Assembly: GCA_018388625.1 (NCBI GenBank) | Contig: CP074402.1 | Span: 1,674,001 to 1,738,000 of the forward strand | Source: Nocardiopsis eucommiae | GTDB taxonomy: Bacteria > Actinomycetota > Actinomycetes > Streptosporangiales > Streptosporangiaceae | Length of the DNA: 64,000 nucleotides | Reading direction: 5' to 3' | Shown: positions 31,509 through 39,493 of the stretch, piece after piece | Position numbering within the stretch: the stretch's first letter is position 1 | Layout: each line of letters opens with the position of its first letter | The notes under the pieces: model-generated | Database searches by the model: none | What the model saw: only the letters and a program-made list of their open reading frames with translations | Told to the model about the DNA's origin: nothing | Position numbers and translations under genes: made by a program

Positions 31509-32017
31509 TCAGGCTTCCGGTGTGCCCTCCGGCCACACACAGGGGAGGACGCACCGATGGAAAGGTTTCCCTGAATACTGGCGCGGAGGGACATGAGGAA
31601 GCCGTCCTCCTCGTTCTCGACCGCGATCGACAGTTTGTCGGGGCGTCCGTCACGGAGCACGCGATAGCCGTTGGCGGTCCAGTACTCGTACAGCAGTTCG
31701 GCGTTCTGTTCGTTCTCCTCCACCGGCAGCCCGTTCAGCCACTGCCGCTGACTGACGGTGACGCGGCCTCGAGGGCCACCGTCGGTGGGATCGTCGCAGG
31801 AGGCGAAGGCGACCGGGCCCAGGGGTTCGAGCTCGACGGTCTCTGGGAGGGCGGCTACCGCGTTGGCGATGTGTTGGTCGACCTTGGCAGCCGCTTCGTC
31901 CTCGGTGATCCTTTCTTCCATCGCCGTCCCCTGGTCGGTGTCTGGGTTGCAGGCGGTCATCGTGACGACGGCCAGAGCCAGGCAGGCCGTCTGTTTCCGT
32001 AGTTTCGTGTCTCGATA
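31509..32017 (-). CDS. Small secreted lipoprotein, unknown function (frameshifted; start uncertain)
   Basis: About 165 residues. A hydrophobic signal with lipobox (LALAVVTMTACN) is followed by an acidic, soluble domain (ITEDEAAAKVDQHIANAV). The protein probably ends in SPCVWPEGTPEA at 31509 once one C is restored in the run near 31545. That ending is familiar from small actinomycete lipoproteins. Without the repair the frame runs on to 31250 as low-quality sequence. I find no ATG, GTG or TTG at a sensible distance before the signal, so the start is approximate and may itself be affected by an error. Confidence 0.6.
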
Positions 32018-32356
32018 GGTCCTAGCGCTGTCCGGCGATGACTTCGCCCATGTATGCCAAGGAGGAGGTGCCGCGGTCGAAGTATTCCGAGTGCGCGCTT
32101 CCGAGGGGCCACGGCCCTCCTTCGCTGCCTTCGTCGGATCCGAACACGGTCGCCCAAGTCTGGGCCCGCGCGTCAAGAGCACGAGAGCAGCGGGCCTGAG
32201 CGGGTGGCCTTGGCCACGCCGGACCGGGGATGAGGTGCGTTCAGGAGAAGGTCACACCGGCGATGGTCCAGCGTGTGCTGGGGGTGACCGATGATCGGCG
32301 GACGCGATGTGGGGGCGCTCTACCTGCTGGGAGCGGCCACACCACCGTGGGAACGA
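32018..32356. other. Intergenic region with second copy of the 26-bp repeat
   Basis: About 340 bases between the lipoprotein start and the terminator that follows the tRNA genes. It holds repeat copy 2 at 32212-32237 and an AAGGAGGAGG stretch near 32059-32068 in the plus direction not followed by a convincing reading frame. Nothing else supportable. Confidence 0.4.
32212..32237. repeat. 26-bp exact direct repeat, copy 2
   Basis: Identical to 31106-31131 and in the same orientation. See copy 1. Confidence 0.75.
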
Positions 32357-32388
32357 CGAAAGCGGGCTCCCGTGGGAACCCGCTTTCG
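32357..32388 (-). terminator. Strong hairpin terminator after the tRNA genes
   Basis: CGAAAGCGGG pairs perfectly with CCCGCTTTCG, and the 12-base loop contains a further TCCC/GGGA pairing, giving a 10+4 bp stem. It begins 8 bases beyond the 3' end of the tRNA-Val gene on the minus strand. Confidence 0.75.
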
Positions 32389-32395
32389 CGTGATG

Positions 32396-32469
32396 TGGGC
32401 GATACAGGACTCGAACCTGTGACCCCTACCGTGTCGAGGTAGTGCTCTAGCCAACTGAGCTAATCGCCC
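32396..32469 (-). tRNA. tRNA-Val (anticodon GAC)
   Basis: 74 bases. The acceptor stem GGGCGAT/ATCGCCC is perfect, with discriminator A; the T arm has ACAGG-TTCGAGT-CCTGT. The anticodon stem CTACC/GGTAG encloses the loop TCGACAC, which places GAC at positions 34-36. Odd point: base 33 is C rather than the nearly universal U. The three tRNA genes are in one series (Gly, Cys, Val in transcription order) ending at the hairpin terminator. Confidence 0.9.
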
Positions 32470-32482
32470 CAGTGAGACTGGG

Positions 32483-32553
32483 AGGTGGAGACGGGATTTG
32501 AACCCGTGTAGACGGCTTTGCAGGCCGCTGCCTCGCCTCTCGGCCACTCCACC
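32483..32553 (-). tRNA. tRNA-Cys (anticodon GCA)
   Basis: 71 bases. Acceptor stem GGTGGAG/CTCCACC, anticodon loop CTGCAAA with GCA, and T loop TTCAAAT closed by ACGGG/CCCGT. Discriminator is U as in other tRNA-Cys. Confidence 0.93.
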
Positions 32554-32593
32554 GAGTACACGTGAGGCGATCTCTCGCCCCGCGTCTCCTCCG

Positions 32594-32666
32594 AGCGGAC
32601 GACGGGATTCGAACCCGCGACCCTCACCTTGGCAAGGTGATGCTCTACCAGCTGAGCCACGTCCGC
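32594..32666 (-). tRNA. tRNA-Gly (anticodon GCC)
   Basis: 73 bases. Acceptor stem GCGGACG/CGTCCGC, D arm GCTCAGCTGGTAGAGC, anticodon loop TTGCCAA with GCC, and T arm GCGGG-TTCGAAT-CCCGT. Confidence 0.95.
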
Positions 32667-32868
32667 GTGCTGCCCGGCTCGGCCCCCGTTTCCGTTGGCC
32701 TCGCCTTGCTGCTGGTACAGACTTTACCGGAGATTCGACAGACGGCAAATCAGAGCTCGGCCGGGTCGTGCGGCGCTCCCCTGGGTGGGTGCGCGGGGCG
32801 GGTAGCGTCCGCGTCAGGAGTTCCGGGCGGATCCGGGGCACATCGGGCAGCGGAGTGGACGGAGCGGC

Positions 32869-34062
32869 ATGGACATCCCCGTGGCGGACGGCGCGGCGTG
32901 TGGAGGGCACGGAGGTGCCGTCCCCTGGGCGAGGGCGCGTGAGCGTGCGCGCGAGCTCGGGGCGCGGTCGGGCACGCCCGCGCGAGACCTCCCTCTGGGC
33001 CGGGCCCTGGGAGGTGTGCTCGCTGACGACCTGCGGGCGCTGGTGGGCCTGCCCGCCTTCGACGCGTCGGCGATGGACGGCTTCGCGGTGGCGGGTGAGG
33101 GGCCGTGGCGCCTGGTGGGCGCGCAGTTGGCCGGCGCTCCCGTGGCGGGGCTCTCCCTGGGGCGGGGCGAGGCGGTGGAGATCGCGACGGGCGCCCGCGC
33201 GCCGAAGGGCACCGAGTCGGTCCTGCCCTACGAGCACGCCGAGGTGGAGGACGGCTGGGTGCGCGGGGAGGCTCTCCCCGGACGGCACGTGCGGTGGTCG
33301 GGCGAGGAGTCGGCGCCGGGGGAGCGGGTGCTGGAAGCGGGCACCGAGGTGACCCCGGCGGTGCTGGGGTTGGCAGCGAGCCTGGGCCACGACGGTCTCG
33401 GTGTGCGTCTGCCCACAGTCTCCGTGCTGGTCACCGGGGACGAGCTCGCCACGAACGGCCTGCCGGGGGACGGTGTGGTGCGTGACGCGATCGGCCCCCT
33501 GCTGCCCGGGGTCGTCGCCTGGGCCGGGGCCCACCTGGATCGCGTGCGGATGCTGGGGGACGGTTTCGGGGACCTGGGTGAGGCGTTGACCACGGCCGGG
33601 ACCGACGTGGTGGTGGTCTGCGGTTCCTCCTCGAAGGGGCCCGCCGACCACCTGCGCGGGGTGCTCCGGGAACTGGACGCGGAGGTGGTCGTGGACGGGG
33701 TGGCCTGCCGCCCCGGGCACCCGCAGCTACTCGCCCACCGGGACGGCACCGTGTTCGTGGGCCTGCCCGGGAACCCGAACGCGGCACTCGTGGCGTCGCT
33801 CACCCTGTTGGTCCCGCTGTTGTGCGCGATGTCCGGCCGCCCCGACCCGACGGCTGGTCTGGCGAGGACGACTCTGGGCGCGGACGTGCGGTCCCGACCC
33901 GACGACACACGCCTGGTCGCGGTGCGTGTGGGGGAGGGGTACGCGGAGCCGGTGGGTCACGACCGCCCGGGCAGTCTGCGCGGGGCCGCCCTGGCCGACG
34001 CCTACGCCGTGGTTCCGCCGGGGTGGGCGGGCGGCGAGGTCGACCTCCTGCGCCTGCCCTGA
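32869..34062 (+). CDS. moeA: MoeA-like molybdopterin molybdenumtransferase
   Basis: 397 residues, intact. Inserts molybdate into adenylated molybdopterin. Family motifs: PAFDASAMDGFAV near residue 65, IATGARAPKGTESVLPYEHA near 104-125, a Ser/Gly loop GSSSKGPADH near 250 corresponding to the GxSxGxxD active-site loop, and GLPGNPNAALVA near 300. The usual DSN motif is replaced by VVRDAIGP, so this may be a divergent paralogue rather than the main MoeA. No other molybdenum-cofactor genes are adjacent. Confidence 0.85.
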   Translation: MDIPVADGAACGGHGGAVPWARARERARELGARSGTPARDLPLGRALGGVLADDLRALVGLPAFDASAMDGFAVAGEGPWRLVGAQLAGAPVAGLSLGRGEAVEIATGARAPKGTESVLPYEHAEVEDGWVRGEALPGRHVRWSGEESAPGERVLEAGTEVTPAVLGLAASLGHDGLGVRLPTVSVLVTGDELATNGLPGDGVVRDAIGPLLPGVVAWAGAHLDRVRMLGDGFGDLGEALTTAGTDVVVVCGSSSKGPADHLRGVLRELDAEVVVDGVACRPGHPQLLAHRDGTVFVGLPGNPNAALVASLTLLVPLLCAMSGRPDPTAGLARTTLGADVRSRPDDTRLVAVRVGEGYAEPVGHDRPGSLRGAALADAYAVVPPGWAGGEVDLLRLP

Positions 34063-34068
34063 CCCTCT

Positions 34069-34132
34069 GGGCCGACCGTGTCCGCGAACCGGGACACGGG
34101 TCGGCCCCCGAGGAACGTCCCTCGGGGGCCGA
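34069..34132. terminator. Two overlapping hairpins between convergent genes
   Basis: Hairpin 1: GGGCCGACC-GTGTCC (34069-34083) with GGACACGGGTCGGCCC (34092-34107). Hairpin 2: TCGGCCCCCGAGG (34101-34113) with CCTCGGGGGCCGA (34120-34132). They share the TCGGCCC segment, so they exclude each other. The position between moeA and the convergent MFS gene suits a bidirectional terminator. Confidence 0.65.
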
Positions 34133-34146
34133 ACTCGTGACGGTGG

Positions 34147-35835
34147 TTACCTCGCGGACTCGTTGGCCTCGACCACCTCGACGGCATGGTCGGACCCGGC
34201 GGTGACGGGGGCCTCGGAGGCCTCCCGCCGGTCCGTCCCGTGGTCCGCCCCGTGGTCCGGGGCGTCGACCGCCGGGTTGCCGTGGCCGCGCAGCAGGAAC
34301 CAGGCCTGGGCCGCGGCGGCGAGCACGATCACCACGGCGATGGCCGAGGTCAGGTGCATGCCGTCGGTGAACGCCAGCCGGGCCGAGTCCATCAGCGCGT
34401 CACCGGCCGCCCCGCCCAGGTCGGAGGCGGTGTTGGCGGCACCGCCCAGGGTCTCCCGGGCGGCCTCGGTCGCGGATTCGGGCACCCCGTCCACCTCGGT
34501 GAGGTGGCCACGGTAGAACGCGGTCAGCACACTGCCCAGCACCGCGACGCCCAGGGCGCCACCCATCTCGTAGGCGGTCTCGGAGATCGCGGACGCGGCG
34601 CCCGCGCGCTTGGGCGGGGCGGCCGACATGATCGCGCCGTTGGTGAGCGTCTCCGCGAAGCCGGTACCCAGCGAGATCAGCACGAAGGCCGTGACCACGA
34701 GCGCCACACCACGGGTCACGTCGTCGGCCGGGGTGAGCACCAGCGCGCCGAACCCGGCCGCCGTCACCAGCAGGGACACCCCGATCACGGTGGACAGGCT
34801 CAGGTGGCGCGCCACCCGAGCCGCGACCAGACCGGCGATGATCGACAGCAGCAGCCCCGGCACCAGCACGATCCCGGCGCGCATCGGTGAGATGCCGAGC
34901 ACCAGCTGGAGGTACTGCGTGAGGAAGAACAACGACCCGACCAGGGAGAACACGATCATCAGGTTGGTGACCACCGCCACGCTGAACACGCGCGAACGGA
35001 ACAGGTACACGTCGATCAGCGGGTCCTTGAGCGTGCGCTGTCGGCGCACGAACAGGTAGCCCAGGGTCAGACCGAACGCCAGCGAGAGGATCGGCAGCAC
35101 GTCGAGGCCGCCGGTCGCGATCTTCTTGATGCCGAACACGATGGGCAGCATGGCGCCCAGCGACAGCACGACGCTCAGCAGGTCGATCCGGCCGGAGTCC
35201 GGGTTGCGGGACTCACGGACCAGCAGCGGCACCAGGATCAGGATCAGCGCCATCACGGGCAGGTTGATCAGGAAGACCGAACCCCAGAAGAAGTGCTCCA
35301 GGAGCCAGCCGCCCAGGATCGGGCCGAGCGCGGCGCCGCCGGAGAACCCGGACGCCCAGATCGCGATGGCGAGCAGGCGCTGGCGCGGGTCCAGGAAGAT
35401 GTTGCGCAGCAGGGAGAGCGTCGAGGGCATCAGCGAGGCACCCGCGACGCCCAGCAGGGCGCGGGCGATGATCAGCGTCTCGGCGTTGGGCGCGAAGGCG
35501 GCCAGCAGGGACGCGGCGCCGAAGGCCGCGGAACCGATCATGAGCAGGCGTCGTCGCCCGATCCGGTCACCGAGCGAACCCATGGTGATCAGCAGTCCGG
35601 CCAGGATGAAGCCGTAGATGTCGATGATCCACAGCAGCTGTCCGGAGCTGGGGCGCAGCGCCTCGCTCAGGGCCGGGACCGCGAAGCCGAGCACGGTCAT
35701 GTCGACCGAGATCAGCACCACGGGCAGGACCAGGACGGCGAGTGCAGCCCACTCGCGCGGGCCCGCGAGCGCGGGTGGGGACGTGTTGCCCCCGTGCGTG
35801 TGGGTGGCGCCGTTTCCGGCCTTGGCGGAACTCAT
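34147..35835 (-). CDS. DHA2-family MFS drug exporter (14 TM)
   Basis: 562 residues, intact, with 14 predicted membrane helices. Early helix VDMTVLGFAVPALSEAL, motif A GSLGDRIGRRRLLM, motif C ALGPILGGWLLEHFFWG, and the late motif AISETAYEMGGALGVAVLG are typical of proton-driven multidrug/antibiotic exporters of the QacA/EmrB-like group. The C-terminal tail is acidic and His-rich. Divergent from a TetR gene with tandem operators between them, the classic repressor-exporter arrangement; the substrate is unknown. Confidence 0.92.
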   Translation of the reverse strand: MSSAKAGNGATHTHGGNTSPPALAGPREWAALAVLVLPVVLISVDMTVLGFAVPALSEALRPSSGQLLWIIDIYGFILAGLLITMGSLGDRIGRRRLLMIGSAAFGAASLLAAFAPNAETLIIARALLGVAGASLMPSTLSLLRNIFLDPRQRLLAIAIWASGFSGGAALGPILGGWLLEHFFWGSVFLINLPVMALILILVPLLVRESRNPDSGRIDLLSVVLSLGAMLPIVFGIKKIATGGLDVLPILSLAFGLTLGYLFVRRQRTLKDPLIDVYLFRSRVFSVAVVTNLMIVFSLVGSLFFLTQYLQLVLGISPMRAGIVLVPGLLLSIIAGLVAARVARHLSLSTVIGVSLLVTAAGFGALVLTPADDVTRGVALVVTAFVLISLGTGFAETLTNGAIMSAAPPKRAGAASAISETAYEMGGALGVAVLGSVLTAFYRGHLTEVDGVPESATEAARETLGGAANTASDLGGAAGDALMDSARLAFTDGMHLTSAIAVVIVLAAAAQAWFLLRGHGNPAVDAPDHGADHGTDRREASEAPVTAGSDHAVEVVEANESAR

Positions 35836-35983
35836 CTTTCCCTCGTCATCGCTTGTGGGTTGCGCGCCTCTCGGAGTGAGGGCGCGGGCCCGGTGGGGGT
35901 CGGTGCCGACCGGGCTGTGCGGACGGGAAGTCTGGTCGACCGGGGTGCGGCACGGTGGTGCGGGCACGATCCGGGACTCTTCA

Positions 35984-36021
35984 ACCGTCCAGCCGGTACA
36001 GTACCGTCCAGCCGGTACAGT
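35984..36021. promoter_or_regulatory. Tandem 19-bp operators between MFS and TetR genes
   Basis: The 19-mer ACCGTCCAGCCGGTACAGT occurs twice without a gap (35984-36002 and 36003-36021). At the junction the two copies create a perfect palindrome, CGGTAC-A-GTACCG (35994-36006). The second copy ends 7 bases before the TetR GTG start. This arrangement indicates cooperative TetR binding over the divergent promoter. Confidence 0.75.
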
Positions 36022-36028
36022 GTCAATC

Positions 36029-36577
36029 GTGAGTACATCGAACACGCGGGATCGCATCCTCGACGCCTTACAGGACATCCTGATCGCCGAAGGTTATTCC
36101 TCGGTGACCCTGGAGGCGGTCGCACGCGCCGCCGAAGTGTCCAAGGGCGGGCTGCTCTACCACTTCCCTCCAAGTCGGCCATGATGGTCGGCCTCATGGA
36201 GCGCGTCCGCGCGCTGGCGGAGGAGGAGTTCCGCGAGGCGGTCGAGAGCGACGAGGGCGTGGTCCGCTACTTCCTGCGCACGTCGCTGCCGCAGACCACG
36301 GTGGAGGGCGAGCTGTACTGGGCGGTCATCGCGGCCCTGCGCAGCAAGGAGGACATCCCCCGGAGGCGGGCGTCCTCGTGAAGGAGCTGTTCACCCGCTG
36401 GGGTGAGCTCCTGCACGCCGAACTCACGGACCCGGTGCTGGCCGAGACCATCCGCCTCGCCGGGGACGGCATGTACATGTCCTCGATCGCCGGGCTGGGA
36501 GCCCCGATCCGGAGCTGACCCAGCAGGTGATCGACCGCCTGGTCGAGGCCTCGGACCGGGTGCTCAGGGACCGTTGA
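36029..36577 (+). CDS. TetR-family repressor of the MFS exporter (three frameshifts)
   Basis: About 183 residues when joined. The HTH is clear: RDRILDALQDILIAEG, VTLEAVARAAEVSKGGLLYHF. Three losses, near 36168, 36360 and 36500, split the ligand domain (ALAEEEFREAVESDEGVVRY, VKELFTRWGELLHAEL, LTQQVIDRLVEASDRVL). GTG at 36029 is taken as start because it sits just after the operators. The 3' end overlaps the convergent GNAT gene by 14 bases. Confidence 0.8.
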
Positions 36578-37097
36578 GCCCCGCCGTTGGCCCGTGGGGT
36601 CCCAGGCGGTCCTCGAAGACCTGGACCTCCTTGTCCCCGACGGGCGCGCGCACGGTAGGGGTGAACCCCTGCCGCTCGTAGTAGCGGATGAGTGAGCCGT
36701 CGCCGCCCGACCAGCAGTCCACCCGGACCAGGGAGATCCCGCGTTCGCGGGCCTGGCTCCGGGCGTGGTCGAGGAGCTGGCCGCCGACGTCGCGACCGGC
36801 GAACCGCCGGTCGGTCAGGAGCAGGCGCACGTAGACCTCCCGTTCGTCGACGGGTGGCGCGTAGTCGAGGGCGGTCTCGCTGATGACCAGGGCCCCTGCC
36901 GTGGCCCCGTTGATCTCGGCGATCCAGAGGCCGTCCGAGGCGAGCCCGCGGACCCTCTCGACCCTCTCGGGGATCTCCGACCAGGGGCGGGTGCCCCACT
37001 GGTCGGCGGAGCCGCGCTCGGTGAGCCAGACGACGGCTTCGTCGAAGAGCCGCAGGAGTTCGTCGGTGTCGTCCGTGCCGCCTCGACGCAGTCGCAT
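36564..37097 (-). CDS. GNAT-family N-acetyltransferase
   Basis: 177 residues, intact. The acetyl-CoA loop FAGRDVGGQLLDHA lies near residue 108, preceded by the strand EVYVRLLLT and followed by the typical late strand LVRVDCWSGGDGSLIRYYERQGF. The acetyl acceptor is unknown. ATG at 37097 was chosen over upstream in-frame codons because the conserved RLRRGGTDDTDEL start follows directly. Confidence 0.83.
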   Translation of the reverse strand: MRLRRGGTDDTDELLRLFDEAVVWLTERGSADQWGTRPWSEIPERVERVRGLASDGLWIAEINGATAGALVISETALDYAPPVDEREVYVRLLLTDRRFAGRDVGGQLLDHARSQARERGISLVRVDCWSGGDGSLIRYYERQGFTPTVRAPVGDKEVQVFEDRLGPHGPTAGLNGP

Positions 37098-37583
37098 GGG
37101 GCTGGCTCCTTGGTGCTTGGTGTTCCCGGGGTCGGGGCACCCTACTGGTCGGGGCCCTCGCGCGGCATCCGGTTTTCCGGGTTCCCGACCGGCCGTCGGG
37201 CTCGCGGGGCCGACGCCGGTGGGAGCGGCGAGGATCACCGGAGTTCCGGGGACCCGCTGGGTGTCGGGCCCGTGGGAAGCGGGCCTCATCGTCATGCGGA
37301 TGGCATCATGAGTCACCCTGGAGGGCACCGTCAGTTGTCTCTGGAAGGTGACAGTGTGGTGCTGTTCACGTGTCCTCGAACGTGGTTTACTTCCCAGTAA
37401 CTTCGTTGCCGTCACCGGGCGCCGGGTTCCACGGGTGCCTGCCCAACTGGCGAGGTGAAGTGTGCACTACCGCGAGATGTGGGGCGTGCCGTGTCGACCG
37501 GGAGGCTTCTCTTGGCAAGACTGTTCACACCTCACCGGAGCGTCCACGGGGTGAGAACACGCCGACGGGAAAGCGGGGAGCTG
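37098..37583. other. 486-base region upstream of mannose-6-phosphate isomerase
   Basis: No supportable gene. It contains a short inverted repeat TTACT-TCCC-AGTAA at 37387-37400. The AT-richer stretch around 37370-37410 may hold a promoter. AAGCGGGGAG at 37571-37580 is the ribosome binding site of the next gene. Confidence 0.35.
37387..37400. promoter_or_regulatory. Short inverted repeat TTACT-TCCC-AGTAA
   Basis: Perfect 5-bp arms around TCCC, about 185 bases upstream of the isomerase start and 290 bases from the GNAT start. A possible regulator site; no cognate regulator is evident. Confidence 0.3.
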
Positions 37584-38778
37584 ATGCACAGGCTCACCAA
37601 CAGGGTACGACCGTATGCCTGGGGAGCACGCGCTGCCATTCCTCGTCTGCTGGGCACCGACCCCGACGGCACCCCCAGGCCGAGCTCTGGCTGGGCGCGC
37701 ACCACGGCGCCCCCAGCACCGCGCACTGCGACGACGGGGACAGACCCCTCCCCGAGCTCATCTCCGAGGACCCGCACCGCGTTCTCGGCCACCGGACCGC
37801 CGAACGCTTCGGCGCCCGCCTGCCCTACCTCCTGAAGTTCCTCGCGGCCGAGGCCCCGCTCTCGCTCCAGGTCCACCCCGACGCCGAACGGGCCCGTTCC
37901 GGCTTCGAGGCCGAGGAGCGCGCGGGGATCCCGCTCGACGCCCCCCACCGCAACTACCGCGACCCCCACCACAAGCCGGAGCTCCTCCTCGCGCTGGAGC
38001 CGTTCGAGGCCCTGTGCGGGTTCCGTGAACCCGCCGCCACCGTGGCCGACCTCATCGGGCTCGACAACGACCTGGCCACCGAGCTCCGGGAGGACCTGTC
38101 CCACGCCGACACCCAGTCGGCGCTCCGTGCCGCCCTCACCCGTCTGTTGACCCTCCCCGCGCCGGACCGGTGCCGGATGATCGAGGAGTTCGTCCGGGAG
38201 TGGTCGGGCGGCGGACGCGGCCCCCACGCGGAGATCGTCACCGACCTGGCCACCCGCTATCCCGGTGATCCGGGCGCGGTCGCCGCGCTGCTGCTCAACA
38301 GGGTCACGCTCTGGCCCGGGCAGGCGCTCTTCCTCCCGGCGGGCAACATGCACGCCTACCTCCAGGGAACCGCGGTGGAGGTGATGGCCAGCTCCGACAA
38401 CGTGCTCCGGGCCGGTCTGACCGCCAAGCACGTGGACGCCCCCGAGCTCCTCGACGTGGTGGACTTCTCGGTCCTGCCCATCCCGTACGCCCAGCCGGGC
38501 TTCCTGGACGGCCGTCGGGAGTTCCGCCCGGCCGCTCCGGAGTTCGCGCTCCACGAGATCGGCCCGGGGCGGATCACCGCTCACCTGCCGGGCGACGGAC
38601 CCACGGTGGTCCTGGCGCTGCACGGGACCGTGGACCTGGTCGCCGAGGTCGGTGAGGGGGTCACCCTCGGCCGGGGGAGTCCGTGTTCGTCCAGGCCGAC
38701 AGCGGCCCGATCAAGGTGGAGGGGCACGGACACGTCGTCGCCGCCACCGTCGGGGACCACGGGCGCACGCGGGTGTGA
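37584..38778 (+). CDS. manA: Mannose-6-phosphate isomerase, class I (frameshifted)
   Basis: Interconverts mannose 6-phosphate and fructose 6-phosphate. About 398 residues. The zinc ligands are visible: Gln/His in PLSLQVHPD, Glu in HHKPELLLAL and His in LPAGNMHAYL; the catalytic arginine lies in SSDNVLRAGLT. N-terminal VRPYAWGARAAIPRLLG and QAELWLGAHHGAPS are standard. Breaks near 37680 and 38685. ATG at 37584 has GGGGAG four bases upstream. Confidence 0.9.
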
Positions 38779-39000
38779 CCTCGGGTCCTCCCGAGTGCGG
38801 GGCCCGAAATGTCCTGGCGCGCGGGACGAGGGCTGTGCATGCTGGCGTCCATGACGTCCTCGGGACCGGCCTCGAATCTCCGGATTCCCGGATCGTGGAC
38901 CCCGACCTCCGCCCCCTTTGGCGCACTCTGTCCGGGCCATCGGTCACCACCGATAGCCTGGGCCCCTCTGTTCACGTCTTCAACCGAGGGGGACCCCACC

Positions 39001-39380
39001 ATGGCGCTTGAGCGTCCCGAGATCGACTTCATCGAGGGCCCGCCGCCCGCGGACCTCCAGGTCACCGACCTCACCGTCGGCGAGGGCGACCAGGCCGGGC
39101 ACGGCAACACCGTCAGCCTGCAGTACGTCGGCGTCTCGCACTCCACCGGCGAGGAGTTCGACGCCAGCTGGAACCGCGGCGAGCCCCTCACCTTCAAGCT
39201 GGGCGCCCGCCAGGTCATCCCCGGCTGGGACCAGGGCGTCCTGGGCATGCGCGTGGGCGGCCGCCGTCAGCTGGTCATCCCGCCGCACCTGGCCTACGGG
39301 GACCGCGGCGCCGGCGCCCTCATCAAGCCGGGGAGACCCTGGTGTTCGTCGTCGACCTGGTCGACGTCAAGGGCAAGTAG
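39001..39380 (+). CDS. FKBP-type peptidyl-prolyl cis-trans isomerase (frameshifted)
   Basis: About 126 residues, a single cytoplasmic FKBP domain. VSLQYVGVSHSTGEEFDASW, VIPGWDQGVLGMRVGGRRQL and IPPHLAYGDRGAGALI carry the aromatic FK506-pocket residues (Tyr, Phe/Trp, Trp). One G is lost near 39334, after which LVFVVDLVDVKGK ends the protein normally. Assists folding at prolyl bonds. Followed by a clear terminator. Confidence 0.92.
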
Positions 39381-39390
39381 GACCGTTCGT

Positions 39391-39430
39391 CCCGCCGCCC
39401 GGGCCGGGGTACGCCCAGCCGGGCGGCGGG
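39391..39430 (+). terminator. Terminator after FKBP gene
   Basis: CCCGCCGCCCGG (39391-39402) pairs perfectly with CCGGGCGGCGGG (39419-39430) across a 16-base loop, starting 10 bases after the FKBP stop. It may also serve the convergent acyl-CoA dehydrogenase. Confidence 0.7.
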
Positions 39431-39493
39431 CGCACGCTTCGGGGTCCGCGCCGCGCTCCCACACGCGGCACGGACCCCTTCGCGTCCCCACCG

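Noticed and set aside
32396..32469. Reading the tRNA at 32396 as tRNA-Asp
   Set aside because: With the 5-bp anticodon stem CTACC/GGTAG aligned, positions 34-36 are GAC (Val), not GTC.
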